The translations under genes were made by a program, and so were the position numbers. This document shows, one piece after another, positions 6,836-16,112 of a DNA stretch of 64,000 nt; within the stretch, counting starts at the first letter, position 1; every line of letters starts with the position of its first letter. The notes under the pieces were generated by a model. That model did not search any database and was not told the DNA's origin. It was given only the letters and a program-made list of their open reading frames with translations. This DNA is from Persicimonas caeni (GTDB lineage: Bacteria > Myxococcota_A > Bradymonadia > Bradymonadales > Bradymonadaceae): positions 2,941,001 to 3,005,000 of the forward strand of contig NZ_CP041186.1 of the NCBI RefSeq assembly GCF_006517175.1, in the 5' to 3' direction.

Positions 6836-9577
6836 ATGACACCTCGACTCCACATTGCCTCGGTCGTCGCCTTGGCCTCCGTGCTCGTCACCGGCCAAGC
6901 CTTTGCCAATGAAGACTTGCCCTACGAGCCTCCGTTCATCGAGCTGGGGCTGGGAGCCACCAATATCGAGACGACGCTCGGCAACGGCGGGCTGACCGCC
7001 GGCGTCTCCCAAGACGGAGATCTGACGATGATCTCGTGGCCGTCGCCGTCGTACTTCGACCACATGCACTATATGACCACCAATGCTCCGGACGCGCGTC
7101 AGCGCCCGCGCTTCGGCGCGCAGGAAGGCATGGGCGCTTTCGCCGGGTTGGCGTATACCGTGCAGGGCGACTCGACGGCGCAGGTGAGCTTTTTCCGCAG
7201 TGAGGACTGGCAGACGACCACCAAGTTCGTGGCCGAGGATGTCGGAGTCGTCGAGACGACTTTCGAGAACGCCACGCTGGGGATCACCGTGCGCCAGCTC
7301 GACCTGGTGCCCTACGAGCACGACGTGTTCATCCGCCGCTTTCTGGTCACCCGCGACTCGGCGAGCACTGTCGACACCGCCTCCATCCTCGCCTACTCGA
7401 ACTTGTCGCCCAACCTGTCGAAGATCCCGCAGGTGCCGCTTCTCGACGCACTCATCGACCACAAGAACGACTATTTGGCCGTCTGGCAGGAGACTCAAAA
7501 GGCGGTGATGCACTTCCACCCGGGAGACACCGGCGTCGCCCAGAATCTGGGCGCGATCTTGCAGCCGCTCGACCGAGATTTCGGCGCGCTGGGTGAACTC
7601 CTCGAGAGCCAGACGCCCGACACCGCCCAGATCGACACCATCGCCGCCGACCTCGACAGCCACTACGCCGAAGGCGTCTACATCGCGGTCAGTTCGATGC
7701 CCGAGCCGGTCGAGTTCCAGATCGGTGAAGACACCACCGACTCTTGCGCGATGATCGACGAGCTCGCCGACAATATTCAGGTGCTGGGCGAGCGCTACCC
7801 CGACAAGAGCCTGCCGGCGCCGCCGCAGGTCGCCGACACCGTGCGCTGCAACGACTTCGACCCCCTCGAATACCCGCGCACCCAAAATGGCTGGACCTAC
7901 ACCGCCCAGGACGCGCTGGCCGACGCAGCCGACGGTGAACTGAGCGGCAACCGGCTGGCCGGCGGCCAGGTCAACGCCACCATCAAGTTTCCGCTGACCT
8001 TCGACGCCGGCGAGGCCGAGGCGACCCTCGTCTACGCCTTCGGCGCCACCGCCCAAGCGGCGAGCGACGAACTCGCCTGGGTGCGCAGCCAAGACATGCA
8101 GACGGTGCAGGACGACATCGCCCAGAAGGACAAGGCGTTCGTCGACGGGCTGTGGATCCCCGAAGAAATCACCGGCGAGATGCGCAAATTCGTCAAGCGC
8201 ACCTTCTTGAACATGCGCGTGGGCACCGACCGAGAGACCGGCGCGATCGTCGCCTCGGTCAGCCGCCAGCCCAGCTACCAGCTCGACTGGCCGCGAGACG
8301 GCGCCTTCTTCAACATCGCCCTCGACTTGGCCGGCCAAAACGAGCTGGTGACCAAGCGCATGCGTTTTTACTCGGACACCATCCGAGACACCCCGGCCCG
8401 CCCCGTCGCCCTGCTCAATCAGCCGGTCCCCGGCTGGCCCGACGACCCGTCAGCGCGCGACTTCCCGGCCGATTCCTGGGAGATGAACTACTACGCCGAC
8501 GGCATGACCGGCGGCAATATCCGCCTCGAGATCGACAACACCGCACTTTTGGTGTGGGCCTACGTCTACCACATCGGTCATCTGGAGGGTCAGGCGCGCG
8601 AGGACTACATCGAGCAGGAGTGGCCGACCATCAAACGCGCCGCCGACTGGCTGCACTCCTGGCGAGACCCGGAGACCGGGCTGAACTGGTACGCCAACGA
8701 AGACGACCACGCCGTCTACACGCAGGGGCTGCAGGGCTCCTCGACGACCTACGGCGCCCTGGTCTCGGCCGCACGCGTGGCCAAGTATCGCGGCGAGGAC
8801 GACCTGGCCGACAAGTGGCTGCACCGCGCAGGCGAGCTCAAGGCGGCGACGATCAAGTACATGCACGTGCCCGGCGAGGGCTTCCGCGGCCACCCCGACC
8901 CCGACGAGCCGGGCGGCGGCTCGCCGCACTGGCTCATCTGGCCCACCCACATGTTCCCGCACGGCGACGAGCGCGTCGCCCCGCAAATCTCGTCGGGCCT
9001 CGACAAGCACCTGGCCGACGTCAGCGGCGAGACCCCGGGCGGCCAATACCCCACCAAGGTCGCCATCAGCGCGGCGCTGGCCCTCCCCGAGGGCGAGGAG
9101 CGCGACAAAGCGCTCGAAATCGCCACCAAGCTGGCCACCGAGATCGCCAACCCGCACACCTACACCATCGGCGAGCACTACTCGGCGATCGACAGCGACG
9201 GCGACGGCGAGTGGGACGACGGCTGGGTCAACGGCGTGTCGACCCCGCACCTGTGGTCGATGGCGCTGGTCTACCTGACCGCGGTCGCCTACCACCATCC
9301 GGACAAATTCGACGCCTACGACGCGGTGCTCCCGCAGGTCACCGTGCCCGAGGTCGAGCCGCCCGGAGGCAGCGGTGGCGAAGATGCCGGCGGCGATGTC
9401 GGTGCGGATGTGGGGGGCGATGTGGGCGCGGATGCCGGCGAGGTCGTGCCCAGCGTTCAGGACGATCCCGACCCGGACGGTTGCGGATGCGGCTCGACCG
9501 GCGAAGGCGTGCCGGGTGGGGTGTTGATGGTGTTGGTTGGGGCTTTGGGAGTGGTGGTGCGAAGGAGGTTGGTCTAA
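6836..9577 (+). CDS. secreted GH15-like glucan hydrolase with C-terminal anchor
   Basis: A 913-residue exported protein with a Sec signal peptide (residues 1-24, ending AFA). An N-terminal beta-rich domain (about 30-420) and an alpha/alpha-barrel catalytic domain (about 430-840) match glycoside hydrolase family 15 (glucoamylase/glucodextranase). Landmarks are YQLDWPRDGAFF at the barrel start, DPETGLNWYANED in the middle and IGEHYSAID near the end, where the family places its acidic catalytic residues. The tail has a low-complexity Gly/Asp linker, a Cys pair (GCGCGS), one hydrophobic helix and Arg residues. This resembles a MYXO-CTERM sorting signal and implies surface anchoring. The substrate is probably an alpha-glucan such as starch or dextran, by family. 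Confidence 0.82.
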   Translation: MTPRLHIASVVALASVLVTGQAFANEDLPYEPPFIELGLGATNIETTLGNGGLTAGVSQDGDLTMISWPSPSYFDHMHYMTTNAPDARQRPRFGAQEGMGAFAGLAYTVQGDSTAQVSFFRSEDWQTTTKFVAEDVGVVETTFENATLGITVRQLDLVPYEHDVFIRRFLVTRDSASTVDTASILAYSNLSPNLSKIPQVPLLDALIDHKNDYLAVWQETQKAVMHFHPGDTGVAQNLGAILQPLDRDFGALGELLESQTPDTAQIDTIAADLDSHYAEGVYIAVSSMPEPVEFQIGEDTTDSCAMIDELADNIQVLGERYPDKSLPAPPQVADTVRCNDFDPLEYPRTQNGWTYTAQDALADAADGELSGNRLAGGQVNATIKFPLTFDAGEAEATLVYAFGATAQAASDELAWVRSQDMQTVQDDIAQKDKAFVDGLWIPEEITGEMRKFVKRTFLNMRVGTDRETGAIVASVSRQPSYQLDWPRDGAFFNIALDLAGQNELVTKRMRFYSDTIRDTPARPVALLNQPVPGWPDDPSARDFPADSWEMNYYADGMTGGNIRLEIDNTALLVWAYVYHIGHLEGQAREDYIEQEWPTIKRAADWLHSWRDPETGLNWYANEDDHAVYTQGLQGSSTTYGALVSAARVAKYRGEDDLADKWLHRAGELKAATIKYMHVPGEGFRGHPDPDEPGGGSPHWLIWPTHMFPHGDERVAPQISSGLDKHLADVSGETPGGQYPTKVAISAALALPEGEERDKALEIATKLATEIANPHTYTIGEHYSAIDSDGDGEWDDGWVNGVSTPHLWSMALVYLTAVAYHHPDKFDAYDAVLPQVTVPEVEPPGGSGGEDAGGDVGADVGGDVGADAGEVVPSVQDDPDPDGCGCGSTGEGVPGGVLMVLVGALGVVVRRRLV

Positions 9578-9620
9578 CGACCAAGTTCGCCCGTGAGCGT
9601 GCACGTGCAGGTTCACGGGC

Positions 9621-10544
9621 TTAGACCCCCGGCAACCCCTCCAGCGCCGTATGCAGGCTCTTGTCGTGCCCGTCGGCCGGCACCACGCCCATGATCGTGG
9701 GCGAGCAATACACCGACAGGGCGACCATCACCCACCACAGCTTCATGGTCCCCGACACGATCGTGCGGCCGGCGAGGGCGTCGCCGTCGTTTTGCAAGAG
9801 CTTGACGCCGATGGCGCGGTAGATGCGTGCCGCGACGACAATGGCCAGGCGCGAGCGCGCCGGGATATAGGCCATGCCGCAGTCGGCGCTTCGGTAGTAG
9901 CGGTCGGCGAGCTTCAACAGGTCGCACACGACCTGGCTGACCTTCTCGGGGTCGGCCTCGCCGGCGAGTAGCTCGCGGGGTTCGACGCCGGCGTCGCGCA
10001 GGCGCTTGGCGGGCAGGTAGACCCGGCCACGCTCGGCGTCTTCGAGCACGTCGCGGCAGATATTGGTCAACTGCATCGCCACGCCCAGATCGATGGCGTG
10101 GGCATGGGCGCGCTGGTCGTCGACGCCGAGCACCGCGCACATCATCAAGCCGACGGTGCCAGCGACGCGGTAGCAGTAGCGCAACAGGTCTCGGTCGCTA
10201 CGAAGGCATACCTTGCCCAGGTCGCTCTCCACCCCGGCAATGAGCTCGAGGGCGTAGACCACATCCAGCTTGCGGCGCTCGGCGACGTCGAGAAACACAG
10301 CAACCAGCGCGCGCGCGTCGCGCTCACCTTCGAGTTCGCCGCGCAACAACTTCAACTCGGCGCGCGCCTGCTCGGCGCTGTCACTTTCGTCGGCAATATC
10401 GTCGATCAGCCGGCACAGGGCATAGACCACCGCCGCGTCGTCGCGCCGATCGGCAGGCAAAAACCACGACGCCCAGCTAAACGAACGCGAATTGACGGCC
10501 AGCACCTCGCGGCTGGCGACCACCATATCGGTACTACCGCTCAT
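9621..10544 (-). CDS. crtB: phytoene synthase
   Basis: A 307-residue squalene/phytoene synthase that joins two geranylgeranyl diphosphates to phytoene. The two Asp-rich metal-binding motifs are visible: DDIAD near residue 48 and NICRDVLEDAERGRVYLP near residue 160, the latter nearly identical to the family signature. It is the last gene of the crtY-crtW-crtI-crtB minus-strand operon, and its ATG overlaps the stop of crtI by ATGA. No GGPP synthase gene (crtE) lies in the window, so precursor supply is encoded elsewhere. Confidence 0.95.
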   Translation of the reverse strand: MSGSTDMVVASREVLAVNSRSFSWASWFLPADRRDDAAVVYALCRLIDDIADESDSAEQARAELKLLRGELEGERDARALVAVFLDVAERRKLDVVYALELIAGVESDLGKVCLRSDRDLLRYCYRVAGTVGLMMCAVLGVDDQRAHAHAIDLGVAMQLTNICRDVLEDAERGRVYLPAKRLRDAGVEPRELLAGEADPEKVSQVVCDLLKLADRYYRSADCGMAYIPARSRLAIVVAARIYRAIGVKLLQNDGDALAGRTIVSGTMKLWWVMVALSVYCSPTIMGVVPADGHDKSLHTALEGLPGV

Positions 10545-12067
10545 GCACTCGCTCTCTCATTGGCCTTCGGAACATCGACTCGCACACCGGCCGACGGCAC
10601 CGGCACGACCTTCTCGAGCACTTTGGCCGAGGTGATCACGCCCGGCACACCTGCGCCCGGATGCACGCCCGCTCCCACAAAGTACAACCCGTCTACGTCT
10701 TCGGAGCGATTGTGATAGCGGAACCAAGCTGACTGCGTCAATCGTGGCTCGGGTCCGAACCCGGCGCCGGCCTCCGAGCGAAGCTCGTGCTCGAAGTAGT
10801 CCGGCGTGACCGCAAACTTGACCGTCAGGTGCTCGCGAAGCCCCGGCATATGCCGCTCTTCGAGGTGTTCGAGGATACGCTCGAGGTACTCCTCTTTGAG
10901 CTCCTCCCAATCCAGGCCGCTGTTGTTGTTGGGCACCGGCGAGAGCACGTAGAAGCAGTCGTGGCCCTCGGGGGCGAGGCTCGGGTCAGTGGCCGTGGGC
11001 CGGTGCAGGTACAGCGAGAAGTCGTCGGCGAGCACCTTTTTGTTGAAGATATCGTCCAACAACTCTTTGTAGCGCGGGCCGAGCACGATGGTGTGGTGCT
11101 CGATGTCCTCGTACTTCTTGTCGGTGCCGAAATAGGCCACAAACAGGCCCATCGACTGCTTGACGCGGTCGACCTTGCGGTCGGTGTTCTTGCGCCGATG
11201 CTTCGAGTCGATGAGGTTCTTGTAGACGAAGGACGGGTCGGCATTGCTCACCACAAACCGGCACGGCAGGCGCTCTCCGGCCTCGGTGTGCACTGCGACG
11301 GCCTGGCCGTTTTCGACCTCGATGTCGACCACCGGCGTGTTGAAGCGCACGTCGACGCCGATGTCCTCCAGAAGTTGGACCATGGCGTGGACGATCGCGG
11401 TGGTGCCGCCCTTGGCAAAATGCACGCCCCACTTGCGCTCGAGCGCATGGATCAGCATGTAGATCGAGGTGACGTTGAACGGGTTACCACCCACCAGCAG
11501 GGGCTGGAAGGTGAAGACCTGCCGCAGCCGCTTGTCTTTGATGTACTTGGAGACCAGCCCGTAGACCGACCGGTAATTCTGCAGCTGGATCATCTTGGGA
11601 ATGATCGTGAGCATGTCGGTCAGCTTGTCGAACGGCTCGTCGGCGAGCTGCTCGTAGCCCACCGCAAAGATCTCTTTGGCATGCTCGAGCATGCGCTTGT
11701 AGCCGTCGACGTCGGGCGGGTTGAACTCGCCGATCTGGGCGAGCAGCCGCTCCTGGTCGTTAGTGTAATCGAAGACGCTGCCGTCGGTGAACGTGATCCG
11801 GTACATGGGATCGACGTCGACCAGATCGAAGTAGTCCTCACGCCGACGCCCCACCAACTCGAACAGCTCGTCGAACAGGTACGGCGCCGTGATGACGGTC
11901 GGGCCGGCGTCGAAGGTGTAGCCGTCGCGCTTGAAGACCGCTGCGCGCCCACCGGGCTCGCCGCGGGCCTCGAGCAACGTGACCGGATAGCCCATCGCAC
12001 GCATGCGAACGGCTGCTGACAAGCCCCCAAAGCCGGAGCCGATGATGATGACGGGTTTTTGTTCCAT
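10541..12067 (-). CDS. crtI: phytoene desaturase (CrtI type)
   Basis: A 508-residue FAD-dependent desaturase/isomerase. The N-terminal dinucleotide-binding fold reads IIIGSGFGGLSAAVRM followed by LEARGEPGGRA. The C-terminal CrtI signature is present as GLYFVGAGVHPGAGVPG with SAKVLEKV. CrtI enzymes take phytoene to lycopene (four desaturations) or neurosporene (three). It lies between crtW and crtB in the operon. A second paralogue at 18427-19992 lacks the typical CrtI features in the middle region and is better read as a CrtD, so this copy is the main desaturase. Confidence 0.95.
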   Translation of the reverse strand: MEQKPVIIIGSGFGGLSAAVRMRAMGYPVTLLEARGEPGGRAAVFKRDGYTFDAGPTVITAPYLFDELFELVGRRREDYFDLVDVDPMYRITFTDGSVFDYTNDQERLLAQIGEFNPPDVDGYKRMLEHAKEIFAVGYEQLADEPFDKLTDMLTIIPKMIQLQNYRSVYGLVSKYIKDKRLRQVFTFQPLLVGGNPFNVTSIYMLIHALERKWGVHFAKGGTTAIVHAMVQLLEDIGVDVRFNTPVVDIEVENGQAVAVHTEAGERLPCRFVVSNADPSFVYKNLIDSKHRRKNTDRKVDRVKQSMGLFVAYFGTDKKYEDIEHHTIVLGPRYKELLDDIFNKKVLADDFSLYLHRPTATDPSLAPEGHDCFYVLSPVPNNNSGLDWEELKEEYLERILEHLEERHMPGLREHLTVKFAVTPDYFEHELRSEAGAGFGPEPRLTQSAWFRYHNRSEDVDGLYFVGAGVHPGAGVPGVITSAKVLEKVVPVPSAGVRVDVPKANERASA

Positions 12068-12132
12068 ATTGATATTTCCTCAAGCGTGTCGAGAACCCAC
12101 TCCTCCACTAAGATGCAACTGTCTGTTCTGAG

Positions 12133-12852
12133 TTACACCGACTTCTCGAACTTCTTTCGAACCTGCGGCAATCGCCACCAGGGAACCCCCGGTTTTTCGT
12201 GATGTTCCCAGTGATAGCCGAAGTGATAGCACGTCAAAAACGACACCCACGTCGAGTAGGCGTTGCTCCTGGCCCGGTGGCGATCGGCGTAGCCCTCCGG
12301 CGGCTCTTTATGCGGCAGGTACGTGCCGAAATAGAAGAGCTGGACCGTGCTCAACAGCGCAGGCACTACCCAAAAAAGGTTCAGCTGTAAAAGGCCGACC
12401 CCCAAAAGGTGATGCAAGACGTTAAAAACCACCGCCATGCCGATGATCTGGAAGACCCCGACGTAATTCTTCAAGAAGTTGAAATACCACGCGAAAAAGC
12501 CGCGATGCTCACCATTGTGGTAGTCGGGGTCTTGGCCGGAGGCGGGATGATCGTGGTGCTCCCAGTGTTTTTCGGTCAGCTTTTTGTACGAGAAGAGCGC
12601 GTAAAGGCGCACCACGACTGTGCCGATCAGGTCGTTGAGCTTGCGGTTGTCGGGCGCGACGGTGCCGTGCATGGCATCGTGGGCGGTGATGAACAACCCG
12701 GTGTACAGAAAGGTCTGCACGGCGATGGCCGGCACGACCAGCCACGGCGAGATCGCGATGACATCGACGGTCAGAAGAGCCGCCAGACACGCCGCCCACG
12801 CGCCGATGATGGTCAGCGCGATCGCGACTCCTTTAAAGGTTCGTTTGGTCAT
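12133..12852 (-). CDS. crtW: beta-carotene 4-ketolase (CrtW type)
   Basis: A 239-residue membrane di-iron enzyme with the full set of His boxes: HDAMH near residue 60, HWEHHDHP near residue 97, and a C-terminal HWEHHEKP. FLYTGLFITAHDAMHGTVAP and LFYFGTYLPHKEP are distinctive of CrtW ketolases rather than CrtZ hydroxylases. It adds a keto group at C-4 of a beta-ionone ring at the membrane. The start at 12852 overlaps the crtY stop as ATGA; an upstream in-frame start at 12879 would fall well inside crtY. No crtZ hydroxylase is present, so 4-keto but not 3-hydroxy products are expected from this cluster. Confidence 0.9.
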   Translation of the reverse strand: MTKRTFKGVAIALTIIGAWAACLAALLTVDVIAISPWLVVPAIAVQTFLYTGLFITAHDAMHGTVAPDNRKLNDLIGTVVVRLYALFSYKKLTEKHWEHHDHPASGQDPDYHNGEHRGFFAWYFNFLKNYVGVFQIIGMAVVFNVLHHLLGVGLLQLNLFWVVPALLSTVQLFYFGTYLPHKEPPEGYADRHRARSNAYSTWVSFLTCYHFGYHWEHHEKPGVPWWRLPQVRKKFEKSV

Positions 12853-14081
12853 CCTGCCAGTGCCCTGATCATCTCCCAACCTTCACGCCCCATCGCCGTT
12901 TTGGTCAGCGACATGCGTAGCGACATCGGGGCGACACGAAATAGACTCCACATGACCCGGGCGATCTCCGCGGGGGCCAGGGTGCCGGACATATAGCCTT
13001 TCCAGTACTCACCGGGCAGCGAAAAGAAGACTTCGAAGAAGCGGCGGGTCTGGGCGGGCTCGAGGCGAAGGAGGCACTCGAGGCCGAACATCCACAGTTT
13101 GCGCGCGCGCACTTGGTCCTCGGGCCAGATGGTCCGCCAGGCGCTCTGCGCTGCGTCTTTGGGGTCGGCGCCCAGCTTGCCCAGTTGCTCGGCGATGACG
13201 CCGGCGAGCTCGGGAGCGGTGCGTAGCATGCGGGCCATCTGGTAGCCGGTGGCCGGGTGGACCATGCTGGCGGCGGCGCCGAAGCCGACGACCTGTTGGT
13301 CGAGCAGGGGCATCGGGCTATTCATGGGGATGAGGCAGCGCTCGACGTCCTCGACGCCGACGACGGGCACTCCGCGCGCGCGCAGTCGCTGGGCGAGTCG
13401 TTCTTCGAGCACGTCGAAGGTCATTGCCGGGCGGTGGACCAGTGAGGTCTCCTCGACAAAGTAGCGCCCATCGCCAAGGTTCATGGCGTAGAGGAACGTG
13501 GCCTCGGGGCTTCGGCGCGGGCCGGCGTCGAGAAAGTCCTCGCGAAAATCCATGAGCACGAGGTCGTCGCCGCCGATGGGGTCGCCGTCGAAGTCGCCGA
13601 CAAAGCCGTAGGCGGCCTGGGAGGCGTTGGCGCCGCCCTGCTCGCGCTCGACGAACTTGGGGCGGTGGCCGGTCGCGTCGATCAGAAGCGCGGCCGTGTA
13701 CTCTTGGCCGTGCCGGTCGAGCACGGTGATCCCCCGTTTGTTCACTCGTGTAGACGCGGCGAAGCCCTCCAGCCAGCGCACCCCGTGGGCGTCACACCAT
13801 TCGGTCAGCCGCGCGCGCAGCTTTTGGTTGTCGAGGCGAAGATAGACCCGGTCGAGGTGGTGGGCGTGGGTTTTGCTGGTATAGGCCACCGGATTGTCCC
13901 AGCGCCGGTCGTAGCAGTCGGCCAGACCCAGCCCGGCGATTTCGTCTTCCCAAAGCCCGTAATTGTTCGGCCACGGCGACGGATGCGACGGCGCCAAGCA
14001 CCCCACGTCGAGGCCTGCACGCGCCAAAGCCGCGCTCGCTGCCATTCCCGCCGGACCTGCGCCTACTACAAGGACGTCCAT
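12849..14081 (-). CDS. crtY: lycopene beta-cyclase (CrtY/CrtL type)
   Basis: A 410-residue FAD/NAD-binding cyclase. Diagnostic features are the N-terminal VVGAGPAGMAASAAL fold, the plant/cyanobacterial-type motif NNYGLWEDE near residue 40, IDATGHRP, and the FxEET-like catalytic block YFVEETSL near residue 215. It forms beta-ionone rings from psi ends of lycopene. Whether it cyclises one or both ends cannot be told from sequence; the accompanying crtC and crtD act on open ends, which favours monocyclic products. It is the first gene of the minus-strand crt operon. Confidence 0.92.
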   Translation of the reverse strand: MDVLVVGAGPAGMAASAALARAGLDVGCLAPSHPSPWPNNYGLWEDEIAGLGLADCYDRRWDNPVAYTSKTHAHHLDRVYLRLDNQKLRARLTEWCDAHGVRWLEGFAASTRVNKRGITVLDRHGQEYTAALLIDATGHRPKFVEREQGGANASQAAYGFVGDFDGDPIGGDDLVLMDFREDFLDAGPRRSPEATFLYAMNLGDGRYFVEETSLVHRPAMTFDVLEERLAQRLRARGVPVVGVEDVERCLIPMNSPMPLLDQQVVGFGAAASMVHPATGYQMARMLRTAPELAGVIAEQLGKLGADPKDAAQSAWRTIWPEDQVRARKLWMFGLECLLRLEPAQTRRFFEVFFSLPGEYWKGYMSGTLAPAEIARVMWSLFRVAPMSLRMSLTKTAMGREGWEMIRALAG

Positions 14082-14524
14082 GGTGCCTACACCTCCGATT
14101 AGATTCCCAAGATATGATGCGCGTTCGCGCCCAACGTAACATATCGGTTAAAATGTAATCACTGGACGATCGAGATACGCCGAGAGTCTGGCCGCTAAGC
14201 GCATCGCCGAATGCAACCGCCCAAATCTGCCCCCCCAAAACAACCCTCCCCCCAAACGGTGTCAGACACCATGAGAGGTAGTCGTAATGCGGCTCACAGC
14301 ACGTTTCGACCAAGCTCGACGAGTCAATTCGGCGTGATGACGACGGCGAAACCGGCATCAGAACACGTCGAATCAAAATCGGCTGCGAGTTGGCGGGTTC
14401 TTCGGTCGAAAAACGGTGGGAAACATAGTGTGGTGGATGCACTTCGGCAGGCTCACGGCACAGGTCGCGAGAGCGGGCGGGGGACAATGGCTGGAGCTTC
14501 TCGAATCGACGACGGGAGGTCGCC
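14082..14524. other. intergenic region between crtY and the transposase
   Basis: This 443-bp stretch contains the putative promoter side of the minus-strand crt operon and one copy of the dispersed 13-bp palindrome (14258-14270) next to a C-run. No gene was convincing in it and no clear promoter boxes were seen. Confidence 0.5.
14258..14270. repeat. GGTGTCWGACACC palindrome, copy 1
   Basis: An exact copy of the dispersed palindrome, here with central A, 254 bp downstream of the RAYT-like transposase stop. It is followed by ATG, as in most copies when read in the matching orientation. Confidence 0.85.
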
Positions 14525-15496
14525 TCAGGCGGGCCGTGGCGGCACGGTCATGTTGAACTGACCCTTGCACCCGTAGCAGAACTGGTGGCCTGGCGGGATC
14601 GTCCCCTCGGGAAACTCGATCCGGTTGACCGGCGTCTTTCCCTCGCGCCACTTTCCGACCGCCTCTTTGTAGCTGTCGGCCACGTCCCAGCGCTGCTTGC
14701 GATACTCCTCGCGCTGCTCGGGGTCGCCTCCGTGACACAGCGGACGCGGCGCCTTTTTCGGATTTGCAGGACGGCTCGACCACTTCTGGGCGAGCACCTT
14801 CTTTGGGCCCAGGCACGGCTTGCAGCGCTTTTCGGCCAGCTGCCCGGCGTGCTTGTGGCACTCCTCGACAATCTTTGCGTGGTAGGCCTCGTCGTCGAGG
14901 TCCTTCCACTGCGGGAGCTTGGCCATCTCGAGCGGGTAGCGCACCGTGGCCATCTCGATGAGCTCGGCCTCGCTCTTGTCTTCATTCTTCTTCTTTCGCT
15001 TCTCGCGCCAGTACGTCTCCCTGTCGACCACCTCTCCCCACATGGGCTCGCCGCTGTGGTGGATGTCCCAGGAGCAAAGCCCGGGCCACCGCTTCGGATG
15101 ACTCACCAGGTCCGACTCGCACGGGTTGCACACCGTGTAGCGCAGCCGGTCGATCAGCGCGTCGTCGTCCAAGATCTTGGTGGCCGTGTAGCGGCGCTCC
15201 CAGAAAGTGCCCGTGCGGTTGTGAAGCTTGTTGAGCTTGCGCGCCAGCTGGCTCTGGAAGTCACGCATGAACAGGTGGAGCTGCAGCGAACGGCAGCGCG
15301 CCACGATGTGGAAGTGGTTCGACATAAAGCAAAACGCAAAGATCTCCACGCCGTAAATCCAGGCGTACTTGGCCAGAAGCCCAAGGATGATCTTGTTGAC
15401 CTCCTCGCCCGGCTTGAGCCCGTGGAACTGGTGGAGCGTGCGATTGACGATTTCGTAGATCGCGTCCTTTTCTTGCTGCCTGAGCGGTTGTCCCAT
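14525..15496 (-). mobile_element. REP-associated (RAYT-like) Y1 transposase
   Basis: A 323-residue protein of the IS200/RAYT transposase class. The HUH nuclease motif SNHFHIV (His61 and His63) is intact, followed by RTGTFWERRY (about residue 95) and LRYTVCNPCESDLV, which align with the RTGtlWegRY and YI.lNPv signatures. The catalytic Tyr expected 7-11 residues before RTG is not visible; that stretch reads QLARKLNKLHN. The C-terminal half (about residues 150-323) is an unusual Lys-rich extension with CKPC and CYGC pairs that may bind zinc. ATG 15496 is chosen because GGAG lies 8 bases upstream; 15616 is an alternative start. Palindrome copies lie on both sides and the gene splits the two crt operons, so it probably mobilises or maintains these repeats. 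Confidence 0.8.
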
Positions 15497-16112
15497 CTGC
15501 CAGTCTCCGTAAGGTGAAGGTTCATCGACAGCCCTCAATACGGTTTTCGGCAAAAGGGGCCGAATCGTTGCGTGTTCGAGCCAACTTTTTCGCGGAACGA
15601 TGTGCGACGCGAGCACAGAGGATCGCGCTCAGATGCCCATGGATGCTGGACAACATGGTGTCTGACACCGTGTTGGGGGTGGGGCGAGATCGGGGGGTGA
15701 TTTCTGTTTCGAGATCCAGGACAACATGGTGTCTGACACCGGTACGATACGGTGTCTGACACCAGCAAACATGGTGTCTGACACCGGTATGGGAGGGGGC
15801 GGCGTGGGTGGTGATGGCGCTGCTCGACAAGTCGACTCGCTTCTTGCCACAATCGGCGCCGCTCGGGAGCCAAGCTGAATTCGGCGCCTTCACACAATGT
15901 TCGCAAGCACAGTCATCATCCTTCTCGTTGCTTCGCTCACGATGAACGTCACAGCACCGCACGCTGGTGGCGCGATCGAAAGCCAGCGCCCCGGAATCAT
16001 GTAACTCATACCCAACCTGCAGCATCCAAGATGCGTGGTTATTTTCGAGTCACCCTCGAGTTGCTCTTTGGTGATCTTTGTTCATCCTCAGTTTTCCTCA
16101 CTCGACCCGAAC
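15497..16112. other. intergenic region carrying a palindrome cluster
   Basis: About 616 bp lie between the transposase start and the crtC-like start. It contains four copies of the 13-bp palindrome within 130 bp. The remainder reads open in some frames, but those frames include the palindromes and show no recognisable protein. Confidence 0.6.
15657..15785. repeat. cluster of four GGTGTCTGACACC palindromes
   Basis: Exact copies sit at 15657-15669, 15728-15740, 15751-15763 and 15773-15785. Three are preceded by CAT, giving a longer asymmetric consensus CATGGTGTCTGACACCG. Closely spaced palindromes upstream of a RAYT gene are the standard arrangement of REP/BIME elements. Confidence 0.88.

Noticed and set aside
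15657-15785. CRISPR array
   Set aside because: The four 13-bp palindromes have irregular spacing (71, 23 and 22 bp between starts), no 25-40 bp repeats, and no cas genes nearby.
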